Of a DNA stretch of 64,000 nucleotides, positions 1-7,488 are shown piece after piece. The notes below the pieces were generated by a model, which was not told the origin of the DNA, searched no databases, and worked only from the letters and a program-made list of their open reading frames with translations. The translations under genes were made by a program, and so were the position numbers. Positions within the stretch are counted from its first letter, which is position 1, and every line of letters begins with the position of its first letter. This stretch comes from Thermoflexus sp042408815 (GTDB lineage: Bacteria > Chloroflexota > Anaerolineae > Thermoflexales > Thermoflexaceae): the NCBI RefSeq assembly GCF_042408815.1, contig NZ_JBHOQR010000032.1, positions 1 to 64,000 of the forward strand, given 5' to 3'.

Positions 1-310
1 GCGGTCGGTTTCGGCGCGGTGGGCGGCCAGGGATTCTTCGGTGCGGCGTTGGGCTTCGGCGAGCTCGGCGAAGCGGCGGTCGGTTTCGGCGCGGTGGGCG
101 GCCAGGGATTCTTCGGTGCGGCGTTGGGCTTCGGCGAGCTCGGCGAAGCGGCGCTCGGTTTCGGCGCGGTGGGCGGCCAGGGATTCCTCGGTGCGGCGCT
201 GGGCTTCGGCGAGCTCGGCGAAGCGGCGGTCGGTTTCGGCGCGGTGGGCGGCCAGGGATTCCTCGGTGCGGCGTTGGGCTTCGGCGAGCTCGGCGAAGCG
301 GCGCTCGGTC
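1..310. repeat. 75-bp in-frame tandem repeat (about four copies, continues left)
   Basis: The decamer gggcggccag recurs at 21, 96, 171 and 246, exactly 75 bp apart. Copies differ at a few silent or conservative positions (ttcttc/ttcctc, gttggg/gctggg, D/E alternation), and a degenerate copy follows at about 306-335. The unit equals 25 codons and encodes the coiled-coil repeat of the overlapping gene. Confidence 0.95.
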
Positions 311-546
311 TGTGCCTGGTGGGCCAGGAACTCCTGACGATGAGCAGTGAATGTCTTGCTCAGGTCGCGGATCGACCGGGCCAGCTCGGCGAAGCGACGG
401 TTGACCTCCTTCCGGAGCTCCTGGACTGTATCAGGAAGATTCAATAACTCATCCGTCAGGAGCAGGCGGCGTAGCTCCTTCCGCCACTCCTCATGCTGTT
501 CCAGCAGCCGCACCAGGTCATGGAAATCGGCAACCGTGAACGCCAT
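1..546 (-). CDS. Coiled-coil protein with 25-residue repeats, partial at left edge
   Basis: The frame opens with ATG at 546 and stays open to the window edge, so 182 N-terminal residues are visible. The start MAFTVADFHDLVRLLEQHEE is followed by a helical region and then repeats of 25 residues (RRFAELAEAQRRTEESLAAH plus five more) that are Arg/Glu/Ala-rich and should form a long coiled coil. Architecture and wording resemble DUF3782-type proteins of Chloroflexota and Cyanobacteria, which usually carry a PD-(D/E)XK nuclease-like domain after the coiled coil; that part would lie left of the window, so function is not demonstrated. The glycine-rich plus-strand frames over the repeats are shadows. 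No neighbour indicates a role. Confidence 0.72.
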   Translation of the reverse strand, partial: MAFTVADFHDLVRLLEQHEEWRKELRRLLLTDELLNLPDTVQELRKEVNRRFAELARSIRDLSKTFTAHRQEFLAHQAQTERRFAELAEAQRRTEESLAAHRAETDRRFAELAEAQRRTEESLAAHRAETERRFAELAEAQRRTEESLAAHRAETDRRFAELAEAQRRTEESLAAHRAETDR

Positions 547-600
547 TCAGATCCCTCAATGGGTTCTGAGAGGATTTTATCATATCTCCGGCGGATTCGA

Positions 601-1746
601 TCATGGAAGCGAGGCACGAGGGTCGTCTATGGGATCTTCCAGCAACCCGCCCAGGATGGCCTTGCGCACCGCGGCGGCACGGGTGTGGACGCCCAGCTTG
701 CTCAGGATGCTATCGACCTGTTTCTTCACGGTATTCGGCGAGACCACCAGTCGCTCCGCGATCTCCCGGTTAGTCAGTCCGTGGGCCATCCAGCGCAGCA
801 CCTCCCGTTCCCTGGGTGTCAGGGAGGCCAGGGCGGCCTGGTCTTCCGGTGAGAGGCTCCTTGCCGGACGGGGCGTCGGGGGGGTCGGCCGGCTGCTCAT
901 GGCCTGCTGGACGAACTGAAGAAAGGTCCGCCGGTTGAATGCCGCCTTATCAAAGAAGGCAAAAACCTTCAGGTTCTGATAAGCCATTTCCACTTCCTCC
1001 GCGGAGGCCGTGGCGCTCACCGCAATCGTCGGAAGCCCACGCCGCCGGGCGACCTGCAGCAGCCGGAGGCCGTCTCGATTCCCGAAGGGGTTCATGGAGC
1101 TGGCCAATTGCAGATCGACGATCAGCATCGCAAAGCTCTCCCGCTCGAGCCAAGCCAGCGCCTCCGCATAAGAAGGAGCCGTCTCGCATGAGAGACCCAG
1201 CTCGGCGAGGAGCTCTTGATAGAGATCCTGCCAGCCCGGGTCATCCTCTACCACCAGCACCCGGGGGCCTGTCGGGGAGGCTTGCGGACGGCAGGGAGGA
1301 GGAGTCGACAGGGCGCGGCCGGTCCAGGCCCGCTCCTGCTGGAGCAGGCGGGCGACGACCTCCACAAAGGCCCGGCGCTGGAACGTTTCCTTCCGCAGGA
1401 AATCCGCAGCCCGATGGCGGGTCAGGGCCTCCACCGCCATTTCTACCGTCGCGTAGCCCGTTAGTGCGATGGCGGGGATCGGCGGCTCATGGTTCGCCAG
1501 CGCATCCAGCACCTGAAAGCCGCCCCGGTGGCGATGATCCTCGGGATCCAGAGAGACATCTACGACCGCCAGGGCATATGTTCGTTCACGCAGCATCGCG
1601 ATAGCGCTCCCCGCATCCGCAACGCAATCCACAGTGAGGCCCAGATCCTCGAACACCTCAGCGAGGAGCTTCCGCCAGGCCGCGTCGTCTTCCACGATCA
1701 GCACCCGTTTCCCGATCGGAAAATCCGCTGGGAAGGACACACCCAT
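601..1746 (-). CDS. Response regulator, tandem receiver domains with LuxR-type HTH output
   Basis: 381 aa. The first receiver (about 13-135) has the acidic pair ED-D at 19-21, phosphoacceptor D63 in AVVDVSL, T96 and K119. The second (about 162-285) has VVEDD ending at 169, D211 in LIVDLQL and a Lys in FFDKAAF. The C-terminus (about 313-365) is a LuxR/NarL helix-turn-helix with LTPREREVL and NREIAERL. GAGGAAGG precedes ATG 1746. It lies 72 bp after the histidine kinase on the same strand and is presumably its partner. Two intact receivers on one output domain suggest integration of two phosphorylation inputs; the second partner is not visible here. Target genes are unknown. Confidence 0.93.
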   Translation of the reverse strand: MGVSFPADFPIGKRVLIVEDDAAWRKLLAEVFEDLGLTVDCVADAGSAIAMLRERTYALAVVDVSLDPEDHRHRGGFQVLDALANHEPPIPAIALTGYATVEMAVEALTRHRAADFLRKETFQRRAFVEVVARLLQQERAWTGRALSTPPPCRPQASPTGPRVLVVEDDPGWQDLYQELLAELGLSCETAPSYAEALAWLERESFAMLIVDLQLASSMNPFGNRDGLRLLQVARRRGLPTIAVSATASAEEVEMAYQNLKVFAFFDKAAFNRRTFLQFVQQAMSSRPTPPTPRPARSLSPEDQAALASLTPREREVLRWMAHGLTNREIAERLVVSPNTVKKQVDSILSKLGVHTRAAAVRKAILGGLLEDPIDDPRASLP

Positions 1747-1818
1747 TTTGACCCCTTCCTCACGGAGTTAGGAGCTGTTCCGACTTCCCGGCGAAGGCCA
1801 GACATACTTGGACGATCC

Positions 1819-3960
1819 TCAGCGATCCGGAGCACGGGGCAATCGCACGTGGAAGGCAGTGCCCTGTCCGAGAATGCTCTCCACGCGGATCTCGCCGCCG
1901 AACCGCTGGATCAGCATCTTCACCCACCATAAACCGAAGCCCAGCTTCTTGGGCGATCGCTTGGTGGAGAAATCCAGTTCGAAGATCCGCTCCTGAAGCT
2001 CCGGGGGGATCCCCGGCCCGTTGTCCCGCACGGTGAAGTGCACCGCATCGGGACGGGCGACGCCCTCCACCCGGATCCACCCGTTTTCCCCCAGCGCCTC
2101 CACCGCATTCTCCAGGAGGTTAAAGAACACCAGGGCCAGTTGCGGCTCCCCTGCCATCACCGGGGGTAGATCCTCCATGCCCACGATCTCCAGGCGAATG
2201 CCAGGCGGAATCCGGAGGTCCCGCAGCGCCATCTCCAGGCAGGAGAGAAGGGAGATCGGGCGGGGCGCCATGGGCCGCAGGTACACCATCGCCTCCCGGA
2301 CGGCGTCCAAGGCGGCCCGGGCCCGGCTCTCGATCTCCTGGAACACCGAAGCCAGATAAGGGTCCTGGAAAAGATCTGGTCGCTTCTCCTGGAGTCCTTC
2401 CAGGCGGACTGGGATCAGGCCGATGTGGTTGGTCAGGCGGTGAAGCAGGTTGGCCGCGATATCGCCCACCGCAGCGAAGGCCTCGGTGATTGCCTGGCGT
2501 TCGCGGGCTGCCTGGAGGGCCTGGACGTGCTCCGTCAGCTGCACGGCCAGGGCGGCATGGTTGGCCAGGATGATCAACAAGCGCTGATCCCGCTCCGTGA
2601 AAGCACGGGGTTGGGAGGAATGAACAACGAAGACGCCGCAGACGGTTCCATCCGGTTGCAGCATGGGGACCGCCAGGGCCCATCCGCCTGACTCGAAGGA
2701 GAGAGGCCGGCGGGATCGGCTCACCGCTTCCACCAGCCCGGCGGTTCCGGCCATCGCGGGGTGAGTGGCGAAGGCCAGCTGCGGGGGCCCGGCGGGCGGG
2801 ATCAGCCAGATTGCCCCATCAGAGGCCTGGATCAGCTCGCAGGCCAGCGCGACCGCTCGGGCGAAGAGCGCCTCCCGGCCGCCGTGGAGGAGCTGGCCGG
2901 TGATCTCCTGCATGCCCCGCAGCAAGCGCATTTCCTGGAGCGCGATCATCGCGCGGGCAGCCAGCATCTCCAGCAACCGCTGGTCCCCTTCCGTGAAGGC
3001 GCCGGGCTCCGGGCTCTCCAGATTCAGCACGCCTTCCACCTCGCCGCCGGCGCCGATCAATGGCACGGCGAGCTCCGATCGGATCTCATAGCCAGCCAGC
3101 CATGGTCGATAGATCGAAGCCCAGGGGGAGGCATGGAGATCATCGATGCGCAACGAGCGGCGGTGCACCGCCACCCATCCCACAATGCTGGTCTCGTCCA
3201 GCTCCAGCTCCGGAGCGATGTTCGGGAGGAGGGGGCGGCCGATCAGCGCCCCCAGCACCAGGCGCTGGCGCTGTCGATCCACCAGCCGGAGCGTGCCGAA
3301 GCGGGCTCCGGTCAGCTCCAGGGCGATCCGCAGGATTGCTTCCAGGATCTCCTGGGGATCGGCCCGGGCGCTCAAAAGATGGTCCATTCGACGCAGCTCA
3401 TCCAGCTCCCGGGTCGCCCGATGGAGGTTCTGCTGAAGCCGCTCCATCACCTGGGCGCGCCGGAGCAGCAGAGCGGCCACGCGCGTGAAGAGCTCCATGG
3501 CCTCCAGTTCAAGGGCCGTGAAGGATCGCTCCTGCTGGAAGGAGAGATAGAGCACCCCGACCGGTTCCCCAGCGGCAAGCAGCGGCCAACATCCGACCAT
3601 CCGGGCCCCTGCCGCCTGCTTAGCCGGATGGATCGGCATGTCGGGTTCTTCCCAGGAGAGGATCCGCCGACCTCGGGCCAAGGCTCGAGCGGCCATCCCA
3701 TCCGGTCGAGGCCAGTCCGGGGCTGTCCATCCTTCGATCTCCCCCACGGCGATCCGGGAGGACGGATCCAAGCCGCGCTGTTCTGGATTATAGGAGAAAA
3801 GGATGGCGGTGGCCGCTTCTTCGAGAGCCAGCAACCGGAGCGCCTCTTCCCCGATGCGTCGCAGACACTCGGAGATGGGAGTCTCGGGAGGGAGGCTTGC
3901 CAGCCGCTCCCCCATGGTTTGGAGGCGCTGGAGGAGCCCTTCGATCTCTGCTGCCATCAT
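1819..3960 (-). CDS. Soluble sensor histidine kinase with three GAF domains
   Basis: 713 aa with no obvious membrane segment, so probably cytoplasmic. Three successive GAF-like modules occupy about 20-175, 200-350 and 355-480. A dimerisation/H-box-like helix with LLHRLTNHIGLI follows (about 505-520), then a HATPase_c domain with N-box FNLLENAVEAL, G1 DNGPGIPPE and a G2-like GFGLWWVKMLIQRFGGE. The phosphoacceptor is inferred to be the His of LLHRLTNH. Start ATG 3960 follows GAGGA at a suitable distance. It is first in a two-gene unit with the tandem-receiver regulator. Signals could be small ligands or redox cues bound by GAF; no ligand can be assigned from sequence. Confidence 0.93.
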   Translation of the reverse strand: MMAAEIEGLLQRLQTMGERLASLPPETPISECLRRIGEEALRLLALEEAATAILFSYNPEQRGLDPSSRIAVGEIEGWTAPDWPRPDGMAARALARGRRILSWEEPDMPIHPAKQAAGARMVGCWPLLAAGEPVGVLYLSFQQERSFTALELEAMELFTRVAALLLRRAQVMERLQQNLHRATRELDELRRMDHLLSARADPQEILEAILRIALELTGARFGTLRLVDRQRQRLVLGALIGRPLLPNIAPELELDETSIVGWVAVHRRSLRIDDLHASPWASIYRPWLAGYEIRSELAVPLIGAGGEVEGVLNLESPEPGAFTEGDQRLLEMLAARAMIALQEMRLLRGMQEITGQLLHGGREALFARAVALACELIQASDGAIWLIPPAGPPQLAFATHPAMAGTAGLVEAVSRSRRPLSFESGGWALAVPMLQPDGTVCGVFVVHSSQPRAFTERDQRLLIILANHAALAVQLTEHVQALQAARERQAITEAFAAVGDIAANLLHRLTNHIGLIPVRLEGLQEKRPDLFQDPYLASVFQEIESRARAALDAVREAMVYLRPMAPRPISLLSCLEMALRDLRIPPGIRLEIVGMEDLPPVMAGEPQLALVFFNLLENAVEALGENGWIRVEGVARPDAVHFTVRDNGPGIPPELQERIFELDFSTKRSPKKLGFGLWWVKMLIQRFGGEIRVESILGQGTAFHVRLPRAPDR

Positions 3961-4000
3961 AACCGGTCCTCAGCGGGTCAATCGCCTTTTTAAATAAACA

Positions 4001-4006
4001 ATTATA
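4001..4006 (-). promoter_or_regulatory. Candidate -10 of the kinase/regulator operon
   Basis: On the minus strand the hexamer TATAAT lies at 4006-4001 in an AT-rich patch (3990-4006), about 40 bp upstream of the kinase start. No convincing -35 is seen at 16-18 bp, so the call rests on the -10 alone. Confidence 0.35.
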
Positions 4007-4157
4007 TGCGGAGCTGGCGAGCTCGGTAGCCGCCCCTCTCGGTTCTCCGTTCAGTCGTTGTAGCCTCTCGAAGGGCGACGGCAAGGGGGTGGGGGCTCCC
4101 ATGACCTCGCGGAATATCGGATCTTCGGATTTTCTTTCTCTGACTACAGGCCGAGGG

Positions 4158-4188
4158 TTGTTCCATAAACATCACAAGGCTTTATAAT
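4158..4188 (+). promoter_or_regulatory. Candidate promoter of the ferredoxin-NADP reductase
   Basis: A perfect TATAAT lies at 4183-4188, 40 bp before the start codon. The best -35-like hexamer is TTGTTC at 4158-4163, with a long 19-bp spacer, so the -35 is uncertain. The strong SD AAGGAGGAG follows before ATG 4228. Confidence 0.5.
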
Positions 4189-4227
4189 ACCAACCGCCTG
4201 GGGAATTCTCTTTGCAAGGAGGAGCGG

Positions 4228-5250
4228 ATGGCTGCCACCTCCAGCCTTGGGAATGCCGAACCTGTGGATCTGACGATCGTTGGAGCAGGGCCTACCGGTT
4301 TGTTTGGCGCCTTTTACGCTGGCCTGCGCGGGCTCAGCGTCCGGATCATCGATGCGCTCCCCCAACCTGGAGGGCAGCTGGCTGTCCTTTACCCGGAGAA
4401 GTTCATCTACGATGTCCCGGGGCATCCCAAGATCATGGCGAAAGACCTCGTGCGCCTTCTGGTCGAGCAGGCTTCCACCTTCAATCCGATCTTCTGCCTG
4501 GGAGAGCGTGCCCTCTCATTGCGACGGGAAGATGCGCTGTGGGTGGTGGAGACCGATAAGTCGGTTTATTCATCGCGGGCTGTCCTGATCGCAGCGGGCA
4601 TCGGGGCCTTTCAACCGAACCGCATGGGGAAGCCGGAGATCGACCAGTATGAAGGGCGGGGGCTTTATTATGTGGTAACCGAGCGGCGGCCCTTCCACAA
4701 CAAGCGGTTGCTCATCGTGGGCGGAGGCGATACGGCAGTGGACTGGGCGTTGAACCTCCGGGATTTCGCTGCGCATATCACATTGATCCACCGCCGCGAC
4801 CAGTTCCGCGCTCATCCGGGTAGCGTCGCCGAGCTGATGCGGTCGAACGTCGATATCCGCCTTTTCCATGAATTAAAGGCAATCCACCCTGGTCCGGATG
4901 GATCCGTTCGCGAGGCGGTGATCTTCAACAATCAGACGGGGGAGGAGACCGTCATCCCGGTGGATGCGATCATCATGAGCCTGGGGTTCAAGGCGGATTT
5001 GGGGCCGATCAAGAGCTGGGGCCTGGAGACGGTAGGCAACCGGTATATCAAAGTGAACGCGCGGATGGAAACCAATTTGCCAGGGGTCTACGCAGCCGGA
5101 GACATCACCGCGCCGGAAGGCGTAGAGCCGCTAAACCTTATTGTGATCGGCTTCGCTCAGGCGGCAACCGCGGTGAACTATGCAGCCACCTATATCAACC
5201 CGCAAGCGAAGGTCTTCCCTGGACATTCCAGCGAGATGCGGCTCCGGTGA
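4228..5250 (+). CDS. Ferredoxin--NADP+ reductase, thioredoxin-reductase-like (type 2 FNR)
   Basis: 340 aa. The N-terminal FAD site is VGAGPTGLFG (about 18-27), a second Rossmann motif VGGGDTAVDW (about 167-176) binds NADPH, and the C-terminus has YAAGDITAPEG followed by an aromatic/hydrophobic tail typical of YumC-type reductases. The redox-active CxxC of thioredoxin reductase is absent, which separates it from TrxB and supports electron transfer between NADPH and ferredoxin. Start ATG 4228 follows AAGGAGGAG. Divergent from the histidine kinase; the DUF1992 gene follows 30 bp later. A reductase of this class could exchange electrons with the ferredoxin-dependent oxidoreductase at 53-57 kb (inference). 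Confidence 0.9.
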   Translation: MAATSSLGNAEPVDLTIVGAGPTGLFGAFYAGLRGLSVRIIDALPQPGGQLAVLYPEKFIYDVPGHPKIMAKDLVRLLVEQASTFNPIFCLGERALSLRREDALWVVETDKSVYSSRAVLIAAGIGAFQPNRMGKPEIDQYEGRGLYYVVTERRPFHNKRLLIVGGGDTAVDWALNLRDFAAHITLIHRRDQFRAHPGSVAELMRSNVDIRLFHELKAIHPGPDGSVREAVIFNNQTGEETVIPVDAIIMSLGFKADLGPIKSWGLETVGNRYIKVNARMETNLPGVYAAGDITAPEGVEPLNLIVIGFAQAATAVNYAATYINPQAKVFPGHSSEMRLR

Positions 5251-5280
5251 AAGGAAGCGCCAGCGCAGGTGAGGCCTGAG

Positions 5281-5799
5281 ATGGTCTATTGGGGCGAATG
5301 GCTGGAGCAGAAGATCCTGGAGGCGATGCGCCAGGGGGTGTTCGACCATCTTTCGGGCAAAGGGAAGCCGCTGCCGGTGGAGGAGAATCCCTACCTGGAG
5401 CCAGGCCTGGCCATTGCCTATCATATCCTCCGCCAGAACGACGCCCGCCCCGAGTGGATTGAGGCAGATCTGGCGATCCGACGCGGGATTGAGCTCGCCC
5501 GCCAGGATTTGCGACGGACGATGCAGTGGCGGGAGGAAGCGTTGCGAGCTCTGGAAGGGAAAACCGATCCTCGAAGCCGGGCGGAGCGGGCATGGGTGGA
5601 GGCGGAGTGGGATCGAGCCCTGCGGGCCTTCGCCCGTCGGATCGCCGAGCTCAACGAACAGGTCTTTCTCTTTAACCTGAAGGTGCCCATCTACTGGCTC
5701 CAGCGGTTCAAGTTCGATCTCTGGGAGGAACTCCAAGCACTAGGTGTGCCCGAAGCAGATATCACACGCCTGAGGCAGGGAGATCCCACGAACGGATAG
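5281..5799 (+). CDS. DUF1992 (DnaJ homologue C28-type) protein
   Basis: 172 aa. The segment GKGKPLPVEENPYLEPGLAI followed by AYHILRQNDARPEWIE matches the DUF1992 pattern (conserved in DNAJC28 without the J domain); the rest is helical. The biochemical role of the family is unknown. ATG 5281 is preferred over an in-frame GTG at 5269 because AGGTGAGG lies just upstream at the right distance. It starts 30 bp after the ferredoxin-NADP reductase and is probably cotranscribed. Confidence 0.85.
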   Translation: MVYWGEWLEQKILEAMRQGVFDHLSGKGKPLPVEENPYLEPGLAIAYHILRQNDARPEWIEADLAIRRGIELARQDLRRTMQWREEALRALEGKTDPRSRAERAWVEAEWDRALRAFARRIAELNEQVFLFNLKVPIYWLQRFKFDLWEELQALGVPEADITRLRQGDPTNG

Positions 5800-5901
5800 G
5801 ATGTGCTGATTTCTGAGAACCATCAAACAACGGGAGAATAGAAGCGGTACAGGAAGATCTGTTTTTTGTGGAATTGGAGGATTGCCAGGCTGAATCGGGC
5901 C

Positions 5902-5930
5902 TTGACAGATGTCTGGGCGTTCCCTAAAAT
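5902..5930 (+). promoter_or_regulatory. Consensus promoter of the liv operon
   Basis: TTGACA at 5902-5907, a 17-bp spacer, then TAAAAT at 5925-5930. Transcription would start near 5937 and give a leader of about 160 nt before livK, containing a tiny SD-preceded ORF and a stem-loop. Confidence 0.8.
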
Positions 5931-5963
5931 TTAAAGCAAGCCTTTGTTTGGGAAAGGAGGGAT

Positions 5964-5993
5964 ATGGGGCGGAAGCGAATCGTTGAGGCCTGA
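5964..5993 (+). other. Possible 9-codon leader ORF before livK
   Basis: ATG at 5964 with the strong SD AAGGAGG (5954-5960) opens a reading frame MGRKRIVEA ending at TGA 5991. It sits in the transcribed leader, followed 24 bp later by a perfect stem-loop. It contains Ile-Val in tandem, which may be chance. Translation is not proven. Confidence 0.35.
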
Positions 5994-6016
5994 CTCTGGG
6001 ACTGAAGGGATCCGTC

Positions 6017-6035
6017 GAGGGCGGATGTTGCCCTC
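6017..6035 (+). promoter_or_regulatory. Stem-loop in the livK leader
   Basis: GAGGGC (6017-6022) pairs with GCCCTC (6030-6035) around a 7-nt loop. There is no U-tract, so it is not a simple terminator; a role in attenuation or mRNA stability is possible. Confidence 0.45.
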
Positions 6036-6099
6036 AGAGGGTTATTCCTTGCAGATACCCCGCTCCATCGATCCACTATCCTGCTAAAAGGAGGAGGTC

Positions 6100-7395
6100 A
6101 TGAGGTTTCCCAGGATCCTGCTAGGTCTAACGGTGTTGAGCCTGCTGCTGGCCGCCTGTGCCATGCCGGCTACTCCGACTCCCACCGTGGCGCCGGCTGC
6201 TCCGGCGTCTCCCACGCCGGCTGCTCCGGCGGCGTCTCCCACGCCGGCGGTGAAGGGCACCATTAAGATCGCCACCCAGAGCCCGCTCTCTGGCGGTCAG
6301 GCGGCCCTGGGGGAAGGTATTAAGAACGGCGCCCAGCTGGCGATCGAGCAACTGAAAGGCCCCATTGAGGCCCTCGGTTTTAAGGTGGAGCTGGTGCCCT
6401 TCGATGATCAAGCCAAGCCGGATGTGGGGGTCGCCAATGCCAAGCAGCTGGTCAACGATCCCGATATCCTGGCGGTGATCGGCCATCTCAACTCCGGCGT
6501 GGCCATCCCCTCCTCGGAGACCTACAAGGATTACGACCTGGTGATGGTCTCGCCTGCGAACACGAACCCCTGCATCACGGACCGAGGCTATCTGGTGGTG
6601 AATCGGGTCTGTGGCCGTGATGATGTGCAGGGGGCAGTGGGCGCGGAGTTCGCTTTCAACGAGCTCAAGGTTAAGACCGCCTTCGTGATCCACGACAAGA
6701 CGACCTATGGCCAGGGCGTGGCGGAGTTCTTCAAGAAGCGCTTTGAGGAGCTCGGCGGCAAAGTCCTGGGCTTTGAGGGAACGGAGGAGAAGGCCAACTT
6801 CGACCCGCTGATCACGGCGATCCAGGCGGCGAACCCTGAGCTGATTTACTTCGGCGGTATCTACGATCAGGCGGGCGTCTTTTTCAAGCAGGCCCGGGAG
6901 AAGGGAGTGAAGGCGATCTTCGTGGGGCCGGACGGGATGGACTCCTCGGAGCTGGCGAAGATCGCCGGGGATGCCGTGGTGGGCATGTATTACACGACCG
7001 TGGCCGCGCCGCCGACGGTCTATGAGGGAGCCAAGAAGTTTATTCAGGATTACAAGGCCAAGTTCGGAAAGGACCCTGAGCCGTTCTCGGCCCAGGCCTA
7101 CGATGCCACTGCCATTGTGTTGAAGGCCATTGAGGCAGCCATCCGGGAGGCGGGAGGTCAGAAGCCCAGCCGGAAGGCGGTGGCGCAGAAGGTGCGGGCC
7201 ACCAAGGACTTCCAGGGGATCACGGGCGTGATCACATTCGATGAGCGGGGCGACCCGGTGAAGGCCAAGTATTTCGTGATCAAAGTGATCTCCGGGAAGC
7301 CGGAGGATTGGGGCAAGAACCAGCTGGTGAAGACCCTGGAGCTGGCGCCGCCGCCCTTCACACCGGAGCTGCGGGCGAAGTGCGGTGTGAAGTAA
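6100..7395 (+). CDS. livK: Branched-chain amino-acid-type ABC transporter substrate-binding lipoprotein
   Basis: 431 aa. The signal peptide ends in LLAAC with lipidated Cys20, followed by a Pro/Thr/Ala linker, then a type I periplasmic-binding fold (from about 52: TIKIATQSPLSGGQA, ..IGHLNSGVAIPSS..). This is the leucine/isoleucine/valine-binding family (peripla_BP_6); the actual ligand could be another amino acid or an amide. The SD AAAAGGAGGAGG precedes ATG 6100. It is first gene of the liv operon, and a perfect stem-loop lies between its stop codon and livH, as expected where binding protein is made in excess. The protein should be anchored to the outer face of the cytoplasmic membrane. Confidence 0.93.
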   Translation: MRFPRILLGLTVLSLLLAACAMPATPTPTVAPAAPASPTPAAPAASPTPAVKGTIKIATQSPLSGGQAALGEGIKNGAQLAIEQLKGPIEALGFKVELVPFDDQAKPDVGVANAKQLVNDPDILAVIGHLNSGVAIPSSETYKDYDLVMVSPANTNPCITDRGYLVVNRVCGRDDVQGAVGAEFAFNELKVKTAFVIHDKTTYGQGVAEFFKKRFEELGGKVLGFEGTEEKANFDPLITAIQAANPELIYFGGIYDQAGVFFKQAREKGVKAIFVGPDGMDSSELAKIAGDAVVGMYYTTVAAPPTVYEGAKKFIQDYKAKFGKDPEPFSAQAYDATAIVLKAIEAAIREAGGQKPSRKAVAQKVRATKDFQGITGVITFDERGDPVKAKYFVIKVISGKPEDWGKNQLVKTLELAPPPFTPELRAKCGVK

Positions 7396-7410
7396 GCGGG
7401 GGATCCAGCC

Positions 7411-7441
7411 GGGTGGGGAGGACCTCCTGGCCTCCCCACCC
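7411..7441 (+). terminator. Intercistronic stem-loop between livK and livH
   Basis: GGGTGGGGAGG (7411-7421) is perfectly complementary to CCTCCCCACCC (7431-7441), loop 9 nt, followed by gattgttta. The T-run is weak, so a partial terminator or 3'-end stabiliser of livK mRNA is likelier than a full stop. Confidence 0.75.
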
Positions 7442-7488
7442 GATTGTTTATGGGGACCGCAAGAAATTCTGATGGCGAGTCGGGAGAA

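Noticed and set aside
1..335. Regularly spaced repeats suggestive of a CRISPR array
   Set aside because: Units are contiguous with no unique spacers, the 75-bp period equals 25 codons, and the sequence is an open coiled-coil frame.
19..447. Glycine-rich plus-strand open frame
   Set aside because: It is the antisense shadow of the coiled-coil repeats and has no SD; the minus strand gives a normal protein with a start at 546.
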